Source: Temnopleurus reevesii | Taxonomy: Eukaryota > Echinodermata > Echinoidea > Temnopleuroida > Temnopleuridae | Length of the DNA: 64,000 bases | Reading direction: 5' to 3' | Assembly: GCA_036244855.1 (NCBI GenBank) | Contig: BQKZ01000034.1 | Coordinates: 169,000-232,999, forward strand | Shown: one piece after another, positions 26,001 through 39,100 of the stretch | How positions within the stretch are numbered: the first letter of the stretch is position 1 | Layout of the letters: every line of letters starts with the position of its first letter | Notes under the pieces: generated by a model | Told to the model about the DNA's origin: nothing | Database searches by the model: none | The model's input: the letters and a program-made list of their open reading frames with translations, nothing else | Position numbers and translations under genes: made by a program

Positions 26001-29000
26001 ATTGTCTCCATACAAAAAAAAAATGACAATTACATTTAAATTAGTTGTCAACCAATTAACCCATTTGACTGCTGAATTATGTGATTCACATTGAAAAACA
26101 GCATGTGCTGAACTGAGTTTTTAACAAATTTGTTTAAACAAATGTATCAAATCAAATAAAATCAACAAGGATTACCCTTATCATGTCTATTCTTCTTCCT
26201 TTCTTCTGCAGCTGACATCAGTGTCGACGACAGCGAAGTGAAATACTTCGAGAAGGAACTCGACGAATTCCATCCCCGAGCCACGAGGACGTTGTTCGTC
26301 GGGAACCTCGACAGAACGATAGACAAAGACGAGCTTCACGACGCTTTCTGCAAATTTGGGGACATTGTGGTAGGTTTTTATCAAAATTAAAGACAAAGCA
26401 AATCCTATATGAGTGAGATTCCCAACTTGTTTGTTATCTGTTTTGTAGTTATTTTCATGAACACTTTTTGTCTTATTTCACATGCTCTTTTTGCCATTTT
26501 GACATCTCTACAGAAACATACCTGTTTCAGAATTAATATTTTGAAATTTTACAAACAAACACTTCTTCACCATTGCCAGCAATTTTTCAAAGTTATAATT
26601 CGTTCAATTATTGAATTGTTTCTAAATATACAGTTTTTATTAAATATTAGTGTCGTCATATCAAGTGTGTTTTTGAAAAGTAAAATACGATGCACTGTAC
26701 ATTTCTCCCCTTCTTGATTCATTTGTACGATTGTCAAATTGTAAAAAAACAAGAATAAGAAACATACCACTTGTACCTTTATTTATTTATTTTTAAATAC
26801 TAAGATAAAAATTAACAATGGAATGCCATTTGTAAGACCTTTTTAAAAGTTTTAGCGGAATCCATTTCATTCAGTGAAGAACATCATCATAATTTTATGT
26901 CTGGTAAGTCTAAGGGGTTGTTGCTCAAAAGTTGCAATTGATTGCAACTTACAGTTGATCGGAACGTGCCAATCAAAATAATTTTTTTCATGCGCGTATT
27001 GTTAAATGCGCATACCGTGCGCGAATGAAAATGCGCGTTACACTTTGCAAAGTTGCAGTTGATTTGCAGTTGATTGTGAGCAACACCCCATAAGGGGATG
27101 TTGTTTGAAAGTTAAAATTGATCATAAGTTGTTGATTGGAACACGCCAATCGACACTATTCTTTCATACTCCTCTTGTCAAAAGCGCAGACATTGCGCAA
27201 ATGGGAATGCATATTCCAATTTGCAACTGATTTGCTGTTGATTTGCCATCAACTTTTGCAGCAACCCCCTTTGACTAATATTTCAATGTTTACATTTCTG
27301 TATTATAATGATATTCATGTTGTTGTTTACGTTGTTCTAACAGCATATAGAAATCAAGAAGCCTCAGAGTGCCCAGCCCTTTGCGTTTCTCCAGTTTTCA
27401 AACATTGACAGTGTGGTCAAGGCAAGGAAAAAGCTGGATGGGGAATACGTAGGCAAGAACAAAGTCAAGGTAAGTATCATGGATATGAAGAAGAAGATGA
27501 TGAAGGCCAATTTTTATTTCTGCTTGGCAAAAATTCAATGCCACATCAATACAAAACATAAACTCTTAATTCACACTGTCCCCGTATTTTCATGAAATGT
27601 GTAGTATCCAATATTTTAGATTCACCAATACTGCCAAAACATAACTGCAAGGTGACCCAGTACCACCAATGTCAGTGTACAGGTGTTCATGTGAAATGTG
27701 TATGTGCTTGAGTTATGATCTATGATATAATCGCACTCATGGTAATCAAAGAAATTCAAGAAGATTCCCATATATGGATTAAAAAAGAAATTATCATGAA
27801 AATTAATTTTTCTGTCCACAATCATTTACGATATAACCACATGAATGATTTTCTTAATTAATTAAATGAAGTCAAGAAAATTGGGAATATTTGCAATGAA
27901 AATTGATTTTTTTTTTGTCGTCCTCAGCTCGGTTTCGGCAAGAGCATGGCAACGAACTGCGTGTGGCTGGACAGTCTGGCACCTCAGACGAACGAGACGG
28001 CTCTCGGACGCTTCTTCAACCTCCGGTACGGCCAGGTGTCGCGGGTGGTGGTTGACAAGCGAGCCGGCATGGCGCTCGTTTTCTTCTACAACATCGAGCA
28101 CGCTCAGAAGGCTGTGCAGGAGATGAAGAACGGCAAGATCTCGGGTCGAAGGCCAAAGGTCAGTTGTTTGAAATATCATCATAAAAGTTTTTTAAGAATG
28201 GCAAATCATATGAAAGCAGGGATGAAATTGATTCTATTATCTTTGTAACATAACAAATCTGAGTGTATTGAAGAATTAAAACCTCATTTATTATTCCAAT
28301 TGAAAGGCCCAGTCACACAATATTCAAATCCTTTATCACTGCCAAAATAGAGTCTTCGGGCTCAGACCAATGGCTTCAGTTTTGAAATTATTATAGTGAA
28401 CCATAATCATGGGTCTACAATCATAGACTACATGCTTAACGTGGATCTTTTCTTGCAGAGCCTGTACAGGTTAAAATAAATTTGTACTCTGAACGTTGAA
28501 ATTGATCCAACAGAGAGAAAGTAAAAATCAGATTTTTACGCTACAATCAAATGAAGTAAAAAGCTATTAAGAAGGACAGTTTGTATATGATAGATAGATA
28601 AATAGATGTCATGAGAAATTAAGGAAAAATTATGGCTTCACATTAAGTGGTTTTGATCGTCTGTTCCAGACAAAGAGACCATAGGAAAGAAAATAAATTC
28701 AGCATGTCATTTTCTGAATACCTTTATTTTCATATTTTATCGAAACCATGTATATTCTTATTTCAAAATATCAGACCATCTTCATCAAGAAATTTGCCTC
28801 AACTGAAAAGTCTTAGAGGGGCCTAGTAAGTTAGATTGTAATTGATTGGAAGAGTTTCATCATGGTAGAGAATGAATGGAAAAAAATAATGATTTGTCTC
28901 ACGATGTTCGAACGTAGAAATGTTTCAATATTTTTAATGTGATGTTTATTTACAATTGTCACCGACAATATACTGTCGTAGGGTTGTAAGCAAAACATGT

Positions 29001-30118
29001 TATTTTATATTTACATGTTGGGAGACAAATTTTTTAATTTTCTTCATTTAATCAGAGATGCCACTATTTCGGTGAGATGTACAAAAGTATAGGGAAGTGG
29101 CAATTCTCATGCATATTTCTCTCAATATTTCAGGGCATTTCCATGGCCTAAAATTTAAGGGGAGTGAGAGCAACGATCTCTTAAAGCTTCATTCAATGCA
29201 TTTTGGGGGAGTGACTTATAGAGGTCCCTGTTATCCCAATTTTACTTCAGGCAAGCCCAATTTAGCTCTCCTAAAATTTTCCTTGTGGCATCTCTGCATT
29301 TATAGATGGCCATTTGTGGCATGATGCAAACCATCATAGACATTGACTTAATTTGTTTATATTAACTCTTTTTTTCCTCCTCATTCTGTCGCATCATAGG
29401 TCGACTTTGCAAGCAGGGAATGCCAGAACCACTTCTACGATCGGATGGAGCGGACGGGGCAAGCTGTCTACTACCAGCGGAGCAGGTCTCCCTCGCCGGC
29501 GGGCGGAGCAGACAGGACCCCGACAGCCTTCAGGGAGACCCAGCAGACTTCTGGCAACGCCACGCCGAGCACTACACCTGCCACTGGGGCTACCACTCCA
29601 AGGTGAGTGTTGGAGATTTTGCTTTTAGAACTCTCTTTGAATGTTATAGGAAAACCATGAAAAATAGAAACTTTTGAAATGGCAAACATACTGTTCCCAG
29701 ATATGTTATCAGAGTCTTGATATGCTTGTGCAGTAAATTCATGAAATTCTCATATTTTCTGTATATTGCTGGGACTTGTCAATGATTGAAATAAAAACCT
29801 TAACAAATGAGATATGATCCACAGAAATAATTCTTTATTTCTTTGCATCTAGGTTCAAAATGAAAATTCAATGTGGTGGCCTAGCATTTTTCCATATCTT
29901 TATGTTTACAAATAGAACAAGCATAAGTCTTCAGTGTAGAAGTTTCTCCCAGTGGATTTTAATTGGCTGTACTGACTACCATCAGTCATTTATGTTAAAG
30001 TGTAATGATCAACATTGCTTTGTTTTTCTGTGTTTTTTTAGTCGGGAGTTCCGCAACTACAGTCCCTTTGAGAGTCGGCGGGAGCGGCGAAGCCAGAGCA
30101 CGTTCAGTACTTCACGGA

Positions 30119-30150
<32 letters not shown>

Positions 30151-33100
30151 AACAACAGCGCCAACTTCTCAGGCGACGATGCCTTTCTGCCGGGCCAGAC
30201 AGAGTTCTTCAGGTCGGGCAGCGGAGGAGAGTCCAGCTCCAGGCATGTGGAGGATGATTACGTGGGCTCCAGGAGCAGTGGAGGGAGCTTTGAGATGGAG
30301 GACTCCTACGCCAAGGAGCTGAGGGAGTACGGGTTTCATCAGCGGGAGAGGAGAGAACAGCAGTACAAAGACAGGAGTAGAAGTCTCAGTCCTCGTGATA
30401 GGTAGGTTTCTTTGATTAGATCTTGAAAGTTGCTTTGAATTACAAGTTGCATGTGATCACAACGTTCCAATCATAATTTCCCATGAATAACTCCCAATCG
30501 TGAGCATTCTTGCCAATTTTTAAAAATAAATCAGTCATATTCCGATTAATTATTTTCAAATCAGTGAATTATGATTGTTTGACTTCCAGGGCATGTACGT
30601 GTGCAGCAATTAGAATGTTCCCTCTTATTGTGACGTAAAATAGTTTGCTACGATAGTAAGATTCAGTTGGGCAATTTTGGGCAATTTTAGGACTTCACAA
30701 TGCCAGTTCTGACATTCAAACATGCAAATGATTGATTATCTGAGTTCATTTGTTGATTCTTTGGAAAGGGTATCCTCATTGAGGAATTACTGTGCAATAC
30801 CGTGAGGTAAACAAATCTTCTCTGACTTATGATTCAATGTTCATCAAAACTTTCTGATCAGCATAATAGTCAAACGGATCAAATATTTGGGCTATTGACG
30901 AAGGCTGGCTTTCAGTTAACATGAAACATTGACCACCGAGCAAACAATGTGTGAGCCACAAGTATTAACAATTAATATAGAAGATAGGTATTGACACTTG
31001 TTCCACTTCTGAATACTAATTTGTCCTTCATTTTGTTTCATTTGCAATGCAGGTACGACAGGAGGAGACGAAGCGCCAGTCTTGACTCGCAGGACGACAA
31101 TGACAGTCCATACAGTGCCCGAAGTGTGAGCCCGCCCGTCAGTAGGAAACGAACGCCACGCAGCACCATCAATGTCCAAAACAAGGAAGGATCGTTCACC
31201 CCTGTCATGAGGAGCCCCAACTCTGATGACGGCTACAGGGACGACAAACCTTGGAAAGGAAAATTTGTTGATAGCGAGGAGAGGAGCTCATCCTCAGAAA
31301 GGACAGAATCGCACCGGAAATCAAAGTTAAAGTCACGGAAAGCCGATATCGTGCGGGATTCTGAAGATTTGATTGTAAAGCGTGAGAAATTAGACTCTGA
31401 GAGGAAAGTAGAAAGGACTACTGAAAAGATACGTCGGTCGGAGAAAGCGAAAGAAAAGTTAGAGAAGCGGACAGTTTTAGGGGAAGATGTTGATTTGAAG
31501 GAGAAGAAAAAGTGCAAGGAAGTGAAGGATAGGACACCGGAGGTCAAAGTTGAAGTTGTGAAAGCCAAAGATTTACAGAGTGAGATCAATAGAACTTTGA
31601 GCAACAAGACGGTGAATAGTGAGCCTAGCGAACAGGCCAGAAAGAGACGAAAACTTGATACGGAACAATTGCAATCTGTTGTGATCTCAAACGATGAGGT
31701 GGAGATGCAAAGGAAACTCGAAGCGCGGAAGCAGCGGTTTAGCGATAACAGTCCTATAATCGATATGACCAAGCTCCGGAAGGATAAAGGCTTCGCAGAA
31801 AAGTTACCATCGATAGTTTCTAAAGTTCCGCGGATGAAGCTTAGCCCGGATGAGAACACTTCGAGTCATAAAGAAAACATTCCAAAGGTTGACGCTGCCA
31901 TGTCGATAGGATCAGATATTAGGACAGTGATTGATACCAGCAGACCGGTCAAAGACCGTCTTGGTTTGAAATACGACATGCCGCCAGGCGAAAGAACGTT
32001 TAACATTGATTCCGGGACCACTGATGGCAATAGCTTCTGGGAAAATGACAAGGAAGATAAAGACAGTGAGTCGGATGACGACCTCGTGAACACAAGAATC
32101 GTCAAAACGGACGATGGCATCCCCAGAGTCAAGTTAGAAGGCTCTGATGAACTTGGAAAGAAAACCCTTTCTGAAAAACAACCAAAGAAATCCCATAGGG
32201 ACCGAACTGAGAAACTGATTGCGAATCGCCACCCCTCACATTCCACTCCCCGAAACCGATCGCAGGAGGTTCGCATTCCTCACTTGACGGACGCCGATGA
32301 AGGCATCGCCAGCTCGAGTGATCAGGAAACGGTCCCGTCGGATGAAGAGCTTGCGCTGGCTCTCGCTAGGAACTCTCAAGCGCCACCCGTGAGCGCTACC
32401 GGTGAATCAGAAACTCCGCCCTTGACTGGGACTACAATGTCAACACCGCCTGTTGATTCGTTTGAAAAGCCGCAAATCGATGCGAGTCTGAGCTACAGGA
32501 AGCAGATGGAGGCGCATCGGAAGTCGATTGAACAGCAGAAACAGCAGCAGGAACAACCTTCTCAGGATTCATTACCCTCAACATCATCTCATACACCTTC
32601 AACTCCAACAATATCATCAACCCTACCTGCCACGTTGCAGCAACAGCCTGCAATAACAACTAGTGCAAACACCAGCAGAGAATCTTTCAGTTCGTCCATC
32701 GTCGAAAATCTTGAGGAAACGGAGAAGACCGGTGAGAGGGCTGTCAATGAATCAGAAACGTCCAAAGCTAAAGCAAAAGTTGATCAGCCCTCTGATAGCG
32801 TCTCCACAGAGATTGAGTGGAAGCTGATTCGGTTAACGCCAGTCGAGTTTCCATGTATTCGTAGAAAACAACTAGATGCTATGTTTCCAATGGCTGGTGA
32901 TGATAGTCTTGGAAAGAGGATGTATCGATCAAGACATAGAAGCAGTGAGGATGACATGAAACCGCTGAGTGCGATAACAGTCAAAGAAAGGCCTGAAATT
33001 AGGACAGACTCGGTTGAAAAGATCCCAGAGATTACATCCCAGGATCTGACAGAGGAGAAAACAAAGGACAAGGATGTTTCTGGTAGTAGTGAGGAGATGA

Positions 33101-36100
33101 CTGAACTTGATAAGCGATTGTCGCAGGGTCAGTTTGCTCAGCTTGAAGGAGTCGCATCTTCAAATCCTGTCCAGAATGATGTTGAGTCACTTCCCATGCT
33201 TTCACCAAGGCCTCCGAACCAGAACATCTCTGTGACGGTCAGCGGGAATCTCTCTCCTACTGCTTCAGCACCCTTACTTAGTCCTGCTGTAACACCAGTC
33301 AAGGTCGATAAACCTCTTCTTTTCCCTACGGACACTTTTCCATACATGTTACCGGGTTCCAGAAAGGATCCATCCATCATCAAGGAACTGAATATGAGCA
33401 AAGAGGTACCGCTGAGTAAAGAGATCACCTTCACAAGTAAAGACTTGCCTCTTCACAAAGAGAACATTTATGCCAAAGACTTCTCCAAGGATCCCATCTT
33501 CGGGAAAGATGGAATCATTGGACCTGTTATAAGTGATTCGGCCAAGCTGAGTAGCACCGCGGTCACGCCTCGCATACCGGAAAGTACTGAAATGAGAACG
33601 AAGCTGCCTCCTGAACTCAAGGACCACTTCTCGTCTCCAGAGCGGGCTCTGGAAGAACGACTCCGGACGGTGGATGCCATGATGAAGCAGGAGGAGGAGA
33701 GGCAGAGAACGCAGAAGGCCAAGTCATTGGCTACGCTCGAGAGGTTAAAGAAAGAGGAAGAGGGAGGTGAAATCACGGCCAAAGATGGTGTCATCAAAAC
33801 AGACTTATTATTAAAAGACAAGTTGAATAATCTAACAAGTATCGCATGTACCCCTCCAGCGACACCTACGACACCGGGAACACCTGGAGGACCTGCTGAT
33901 ATCAAGGCAGATCTTTTTGGAAACAAGGCAAGGCTTGGACCTCTGTATGCCAGGATCAAGAAGAAGACAAGGAGCTTAGAATCTGACAACACATCAGGGG
34001 TTGGCTCCATGGAGGCCCCAAAGAAGGATGAATTTGAAGATCCGTTGGATGTGCTACGGTCTCGTATGAGACGGAGCAGCATCTTTGATCAGGACCTAGC
34101 TCGTCTTGAGAACAATTCTCATCCTGAAGGGCAAGAGAAGAAGCACGGTCATGGTGTGCCACTTATCCGACCAGGCAAAGACCACAATAGACTTTCGATG
34201 ATTCACCAGAACAGTAACAGGTCTAACGCTGGTCTAAATTCAAGTCAGTCTGGACCTGGTTACAAGATAGTCCCAAGCAGAAGTTCATCAGTTTCAAGAG
34301 ATCCGAGGGATCCGCGGGACCCAAGAGATCCCAGGGAATCAAAAGACAAAGCTGAATTGCTCACATCGCCTATCAGGGATGATCCGTCAAAGACAAATGC
34401 CATGACTGGAGATCAGAAACTGAGTCCCGAACAGAAGTCAAAAGAGCCATCACCTCTGAAGTCCATCCTGAAGAAAGATTCCAATTTCCATCCTGAGCCA
34501 TCATCTGTCCATGTGGGTGCAGAAGATGCCAGCCAAGCCAAATCAGATTCTGATGCAACATCAAAGACCACACCGCTAAAATCTGCCCTCAAACGGAAGA
34601 GATCACCCAGTCCACCACTCCTTGAGAAAGCTCAAGATGCTAAGGTAGATTCCGAGGGAAAATCAGATCCAAGGACATCCAGTCTAGCAGGTCCTAAGAG
34701 GACAGCTCCGGAAGCTCCTGCACCACCCCCTCAGAAGGAGTACCCCACCAACATGCTGATGATGACTCCAAGGGAATATGGGAAGAAAGATCAGAAAGTC
34801 GGTGCAAAGGTGAAACCTGCTGTCAAGGATAAAGTTGGGAAGGAAGAGAAGAGGCCGTTATCTAAGGTTGGCAGCAAGGACAAGATGATGGAGGAGGAGA
34901 AGAAACCACTCAACAAGTCAGCTAGTAAAGATAAGATCATGGATGTTAAGAACAAAGAGAAAGATCACATTCACAAGAACGATGGCAAGGAGATGGAGAG
35001 AAAATCAAGCGAAGGTTCCATGACAACATCAAGGTCTTCATCTGTTGACAAAGGTACTGCTAAATCAACCAATGATCTGAGGAAACAAGATGCAAAGAAA
35101 GTTGTAAAGAAGGACAGCAACTTATCTGAGAAAGCCCATCCCGTTGACCACAAGTCTGAAACAACTAAAGATGAGGAGAAAGGAACGAAGGTGGTGAAGA
35201 AGGATGCCCCGTCCTCTAGTAAGAACAAAGAGGACACTAAGAAAGATGATTTTCCTATCAAGAGAAAGGGCAAGGAAGCAGTAGTGGAAAAGAATAAAAG
35301 CAAAGATGTCGAGAAGGAAAAGAAAGAGAGTAAGCCCATCAAAACTGAGAAAACGGACCCCAGGGAAAAAGTGATCAAAACAGAAAAATTTACTGAGGAG
35401 GAAAGGAGAGAACTCAGCGAAGAACCAGCTGAGAAAGTTACTCCGAAAAAGAAAGATGTCAAGGGGAAGGATGTGAAGTCTAAATTAAAACCTAAAGAAA
35501 AGATCAAGGTTGAGAAGAAGGAAAAAGATCATGCCGAAGCAGAAAGGATTGAACGTCAAGAGATGGAGGAAAAGGAGGAGAAGGAGAGGAGAGAGAAGGA
35601 AAAGCTGAAGGAGGAACGGGAGAAGGTGAACGAGAAGAAATCCAAGGCCCATACTAAGACTCCAAATGAGAAATTGAACATGACGAAAAAGACCAAACCT
35701 CAGCCAACACCATCCAGAGGGGGCGTAGCAGCTCTGATGGATGCCTTCTCAGACACTGACGACAGTTCTGGATCTGACGATGAGCTTGAGTTTGAACAAT
35801 TCATCAATCGTCAGACAAAGAGGAAAGATTCTGCCAAACCAAAGCCAAAATCCAAAGCTCAAGAGGTGGAAAAGCGTAAACTAATCTATGACTCTTCTGA
35901 TTCTGACGACGATTCCTCAGGGTTTGAAGCGGAGGAGAGCCCAAAGAAGGCTCTGTCTAGCAAGGGTAAACAGAAGGTTCAGCAGAAGAAGGTGAATCAA
36001 AAATTTGTGAAACGGAAGATAAAAGTGAAGGAAGAATTCACAGATACTGATGAGGACTCGAGGATGAGTTCTGAGGAGGAACCACCCAAACCACCAGCTA

Positions 36101-39100
36101 AAACAGCTAAGAAGAAGGACGATAAAATCAAACATAAAGAAGTCAATATCAAAAAGGAGAAAGAGGATGTTAGAGATGTTAGTAAAATGGATAAGTCTAG
36201 GAAGAGTAAAGATTTGAAGAAGCAAGACAAAGTGCATGTTGAACCTGATGTGGAGATCAAGCAAGAGCCTAAAAGTGAAACTGAGACAGAGACAACACCC
36301 AAGAAGAAGGATGTAGCCAAGACAAAGAAACAACGTAGAGAGGAGGAGAAGGAGAGACTTCGCGCCAAACGAGAGGAGGAAAGACTGAGGGCTGAGAAGG
36401 AAGAGGAGGAGAGGCGACAAGCAGAGGAGGAAGAGAGGCTTAGGCTTGAAGCAGAGGAGAAGAAACGGGAGGAAGAAGAGAGAAGGAGGGAGGAGGAGAA
36501 GAGGAGAAAGGAAGAGGAAAGACAACGGAAGGAGGAGGAAAGACAGCGCAAGGAGGAGGAGAGACAGCGCAAGGAGGAGGAAAGAAAAAGGAAGGAGGAG
36601 GAGAGAGAAAAGCGGAGGAAGGAAGAGGAAAGGCAACGGAAAGAGGAGGAACGTCTCCGGAAGGAGGAGGAAAGGAGGAGAAAAGAAGAGGAGAAGAGGA
36701 GGAAGGAAGATGAACGGAAGCAGAAGGAGGAGGAAAGGAGACTTCGGGAGGAGGAAAAGAGAAGAGAGGAAGAAGAAAGGAAGCGAAGGGAAGAGGAGCA
36801 GCGTAAGGCTGAGGAGGAGGAAAGATTGAGGATTCAAAAAGAAGAGGAGGAACGATTGAGACTCGAAGCTGAAGAGAAAGCAAGGAAAGAGGAAGAAGAG
36901 AGACTGAGGATCGAGAAGGAAGAGACGGAGAAACGTCGCAAGGAGGAGGAAGAGGCTGCTGCAGCTGTTCTGAAAGCCAAGGAAGAACTGGAGAATCAAA
37001 TCCCTCTGGAGGAACCCAGGAAGAAAGAGAAATCTAAAAAGGCCAAGAAGGACAAACACAAGTCTAAGAAGGAGAAGAGGAAAAACAAAGAACACCCTCC
37101 CGATGGCCTCACTGAGCCTCTAGCTGCTGACACTAAGAAAGAGGAAGCAGTCGTACTCGACACCGTCATGCCAGTCAACGAAGCTCCGCTTGTGCCTATT
37201 TCAGATGACGAGGTCCCTGTTGGTTTCTCAACTGAAGTACCATCATTTACACCCTCACATGGGAATGGCATGCAGTACCTGGAGAACAATAAGCTTGGAG
37301 TTACCAACTCATCTGGAGACAATGCTCTATTACCACCACCTGCGGAGCATGTTGCTTTCTCCGCGGTTGATGATGAGGATGATGGAGAAGGAAAACTCAT
37401 CATCGAGGAGGAGAAGAAAGATGGGATTGATTCTGGAAAGAAGAGCGAGCATCATCATAAGAAAAAGCACAAGGAGAAGAAGCATAAAAACAAGAATAAG
37501 GATATGGATCCAGAGAAGCAGAGGGAAAGAGCGTTGAGGAAAGCGGAGAAGAAAGCTAAGAAGGCAAAGAAGAAGGAGAAGAAGGAGAAAGATAGGGACA
37601 AGAAAGAGAAAAAGAAGAAGCACAAAGACCAGGAGAGACCTCCGCTGAAACGAGAATGCACACTGGAAATAGAGACCGAATTTGTCATTGATAATGGGGA
37701 GATACAAAAGGCAAATGACGGTCCTTATCCTGTCAACCCTGTCATGCTTGAAGACATCACCAACGATGCCCCGGCTCATGTACCTGGTGCTGGTCTGCAG
37801 AAGAGAGATCTTCATGATAGTAACCTTCAGATGACACTCATAGCTAAATCTCCAGAACCTCTGCAGATTGCAGAAGCAGCGGTTGCCAACTCCAACCTGG
37901 AGATCAGCGTCGCATCCGTACAGCAGCCAAAGCCTGTCAGTGCAGCCCTGACCAAGGAATCTTCCATGTTTGGAGACTCTTTTGAAGACGAAAATCCAAT
38001 TGTTGCACAAGCGCTGACGGCTCTTGAGAAAGCAGAACATGACACCACTCAGAATGTGGACAACATGGCAAATAGATACCCTCCTGAGGTTCCGAGTGTC
38101 TACAAACCAGAGACAATGGCTGACCTTAAATCCCATCCTCTCTTCAGGAATGATGATAAAGTCAAGAGTGAGGAGAAGAAGCGAAGCAGAAGGAATGCAA
38201 GGAAGGAATCTAAAAACCAGCCTGCTGCAGGACAGCCGGACACCTTCAATCAGTCCAAGGTGGACGTTGCTGGGGCACCCGTCAGAGCTGAAGGTGTTGT
38301 GGAAGGTTTGGAGCAGCAACCAGTCAAGTCAGAGGTAGAACAGTCTGTTGAGGCTCTAATAGTTGCTGAGAGTGCCTTTGGTGCTGACAAACTAAAGAGT
38401 CCAGATATGTGGGCCGCACCCACCCATGGTGTGAACCGCACAGCTGAAGAACCAAGCCTCCAGGATAAGACAGAAATGGAAGAAGCAGTGGCTAACTTAC
38501 TATTTGCTGAAGATGAAACAGGGCCGTCTGTTGACATACCAGTCCAAATGCCTGTGCAGACAGGTGCTCCTTTCGAAGCTGCCCAGGCACTGTTTCCAAC
38601 TCCTCCAATGGATGCGGGGGAAGGCTACAGAGATCAGCAAGCCCAGGTCAACGCCCTCATGGGCAAAATGGCATCTCCAGATAAGAAGTCTGAAGCAGCT
38701 TCAAAAGATAAGGAATCACGTTTCTTCTCTCCACGTAAAGAGCCAGCAGTCCCACCAAGGACAAGATCAGGCTCAGTATCAAAGTCTGGACAATCTGGTG
38801 ATCTGAGCGTGTTCGATTTCCAAGATGATGAAAAGAACGATGAGGCTAACAAAGAGAAGCAGAAGATGAGTGGTGATGTTGAAGGTCAGCCTGAGGCAGG
38901 GGCGAGTCAAGAACCTGAGAAGCCTCCACCACAGCAGCCTGCACCTGCTACTGCTACTCCTGCTGTCCCTGCTGCCTCTGCTGCCTCTACTGCCCCTGCC
39001 ACACCTGCAGCACCAGAGCAGCCCTGCATCATGCCTGCTAGACCCCATCAAGTCTTGGATCATATAGACCCAAGCTCCATGTATCCCGCCAACCTGCATG

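Larger units (their letters stand above)
20212..26211 (+). other. SPEN intron (6.0 kb)
   Basis: Contains a duplicated donor region (20210-20480), SINE fragments (20950-21385), TTTC/ATT-rich tracts (22080-22370), a GC-rich regulatory candidate (22915-23350), and CT-rich microsatellites (23370-23410, 25080-25150). No extra exon recognised. Confidence 0.85.
26370..27343 (+). other. SPEN intron (974 bp)
   Basis: Its second half is almost filled by two adjacent inverted-repeat elements (26916-27090 and 27091-27270). Nothing else recognised. Confidence 0.85.

Noticed and set aside
31233..34082. Several 130-210-codon minus-strand frames opposite the SPEN giant exon
   Set aside because: Ser/Leu-rich shadows of the coding strand with no family motifs.
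35917..37095. Long Leu/Phe-rich open frame on the minus strand (392 codons)
   Set aside because: It is the antisense of the Glu/Lys/Arg-codon-rich ER/K part of SPEN; GAG and AAG codons read in reverse give CTC and CTT without stops. No independent exon signals.
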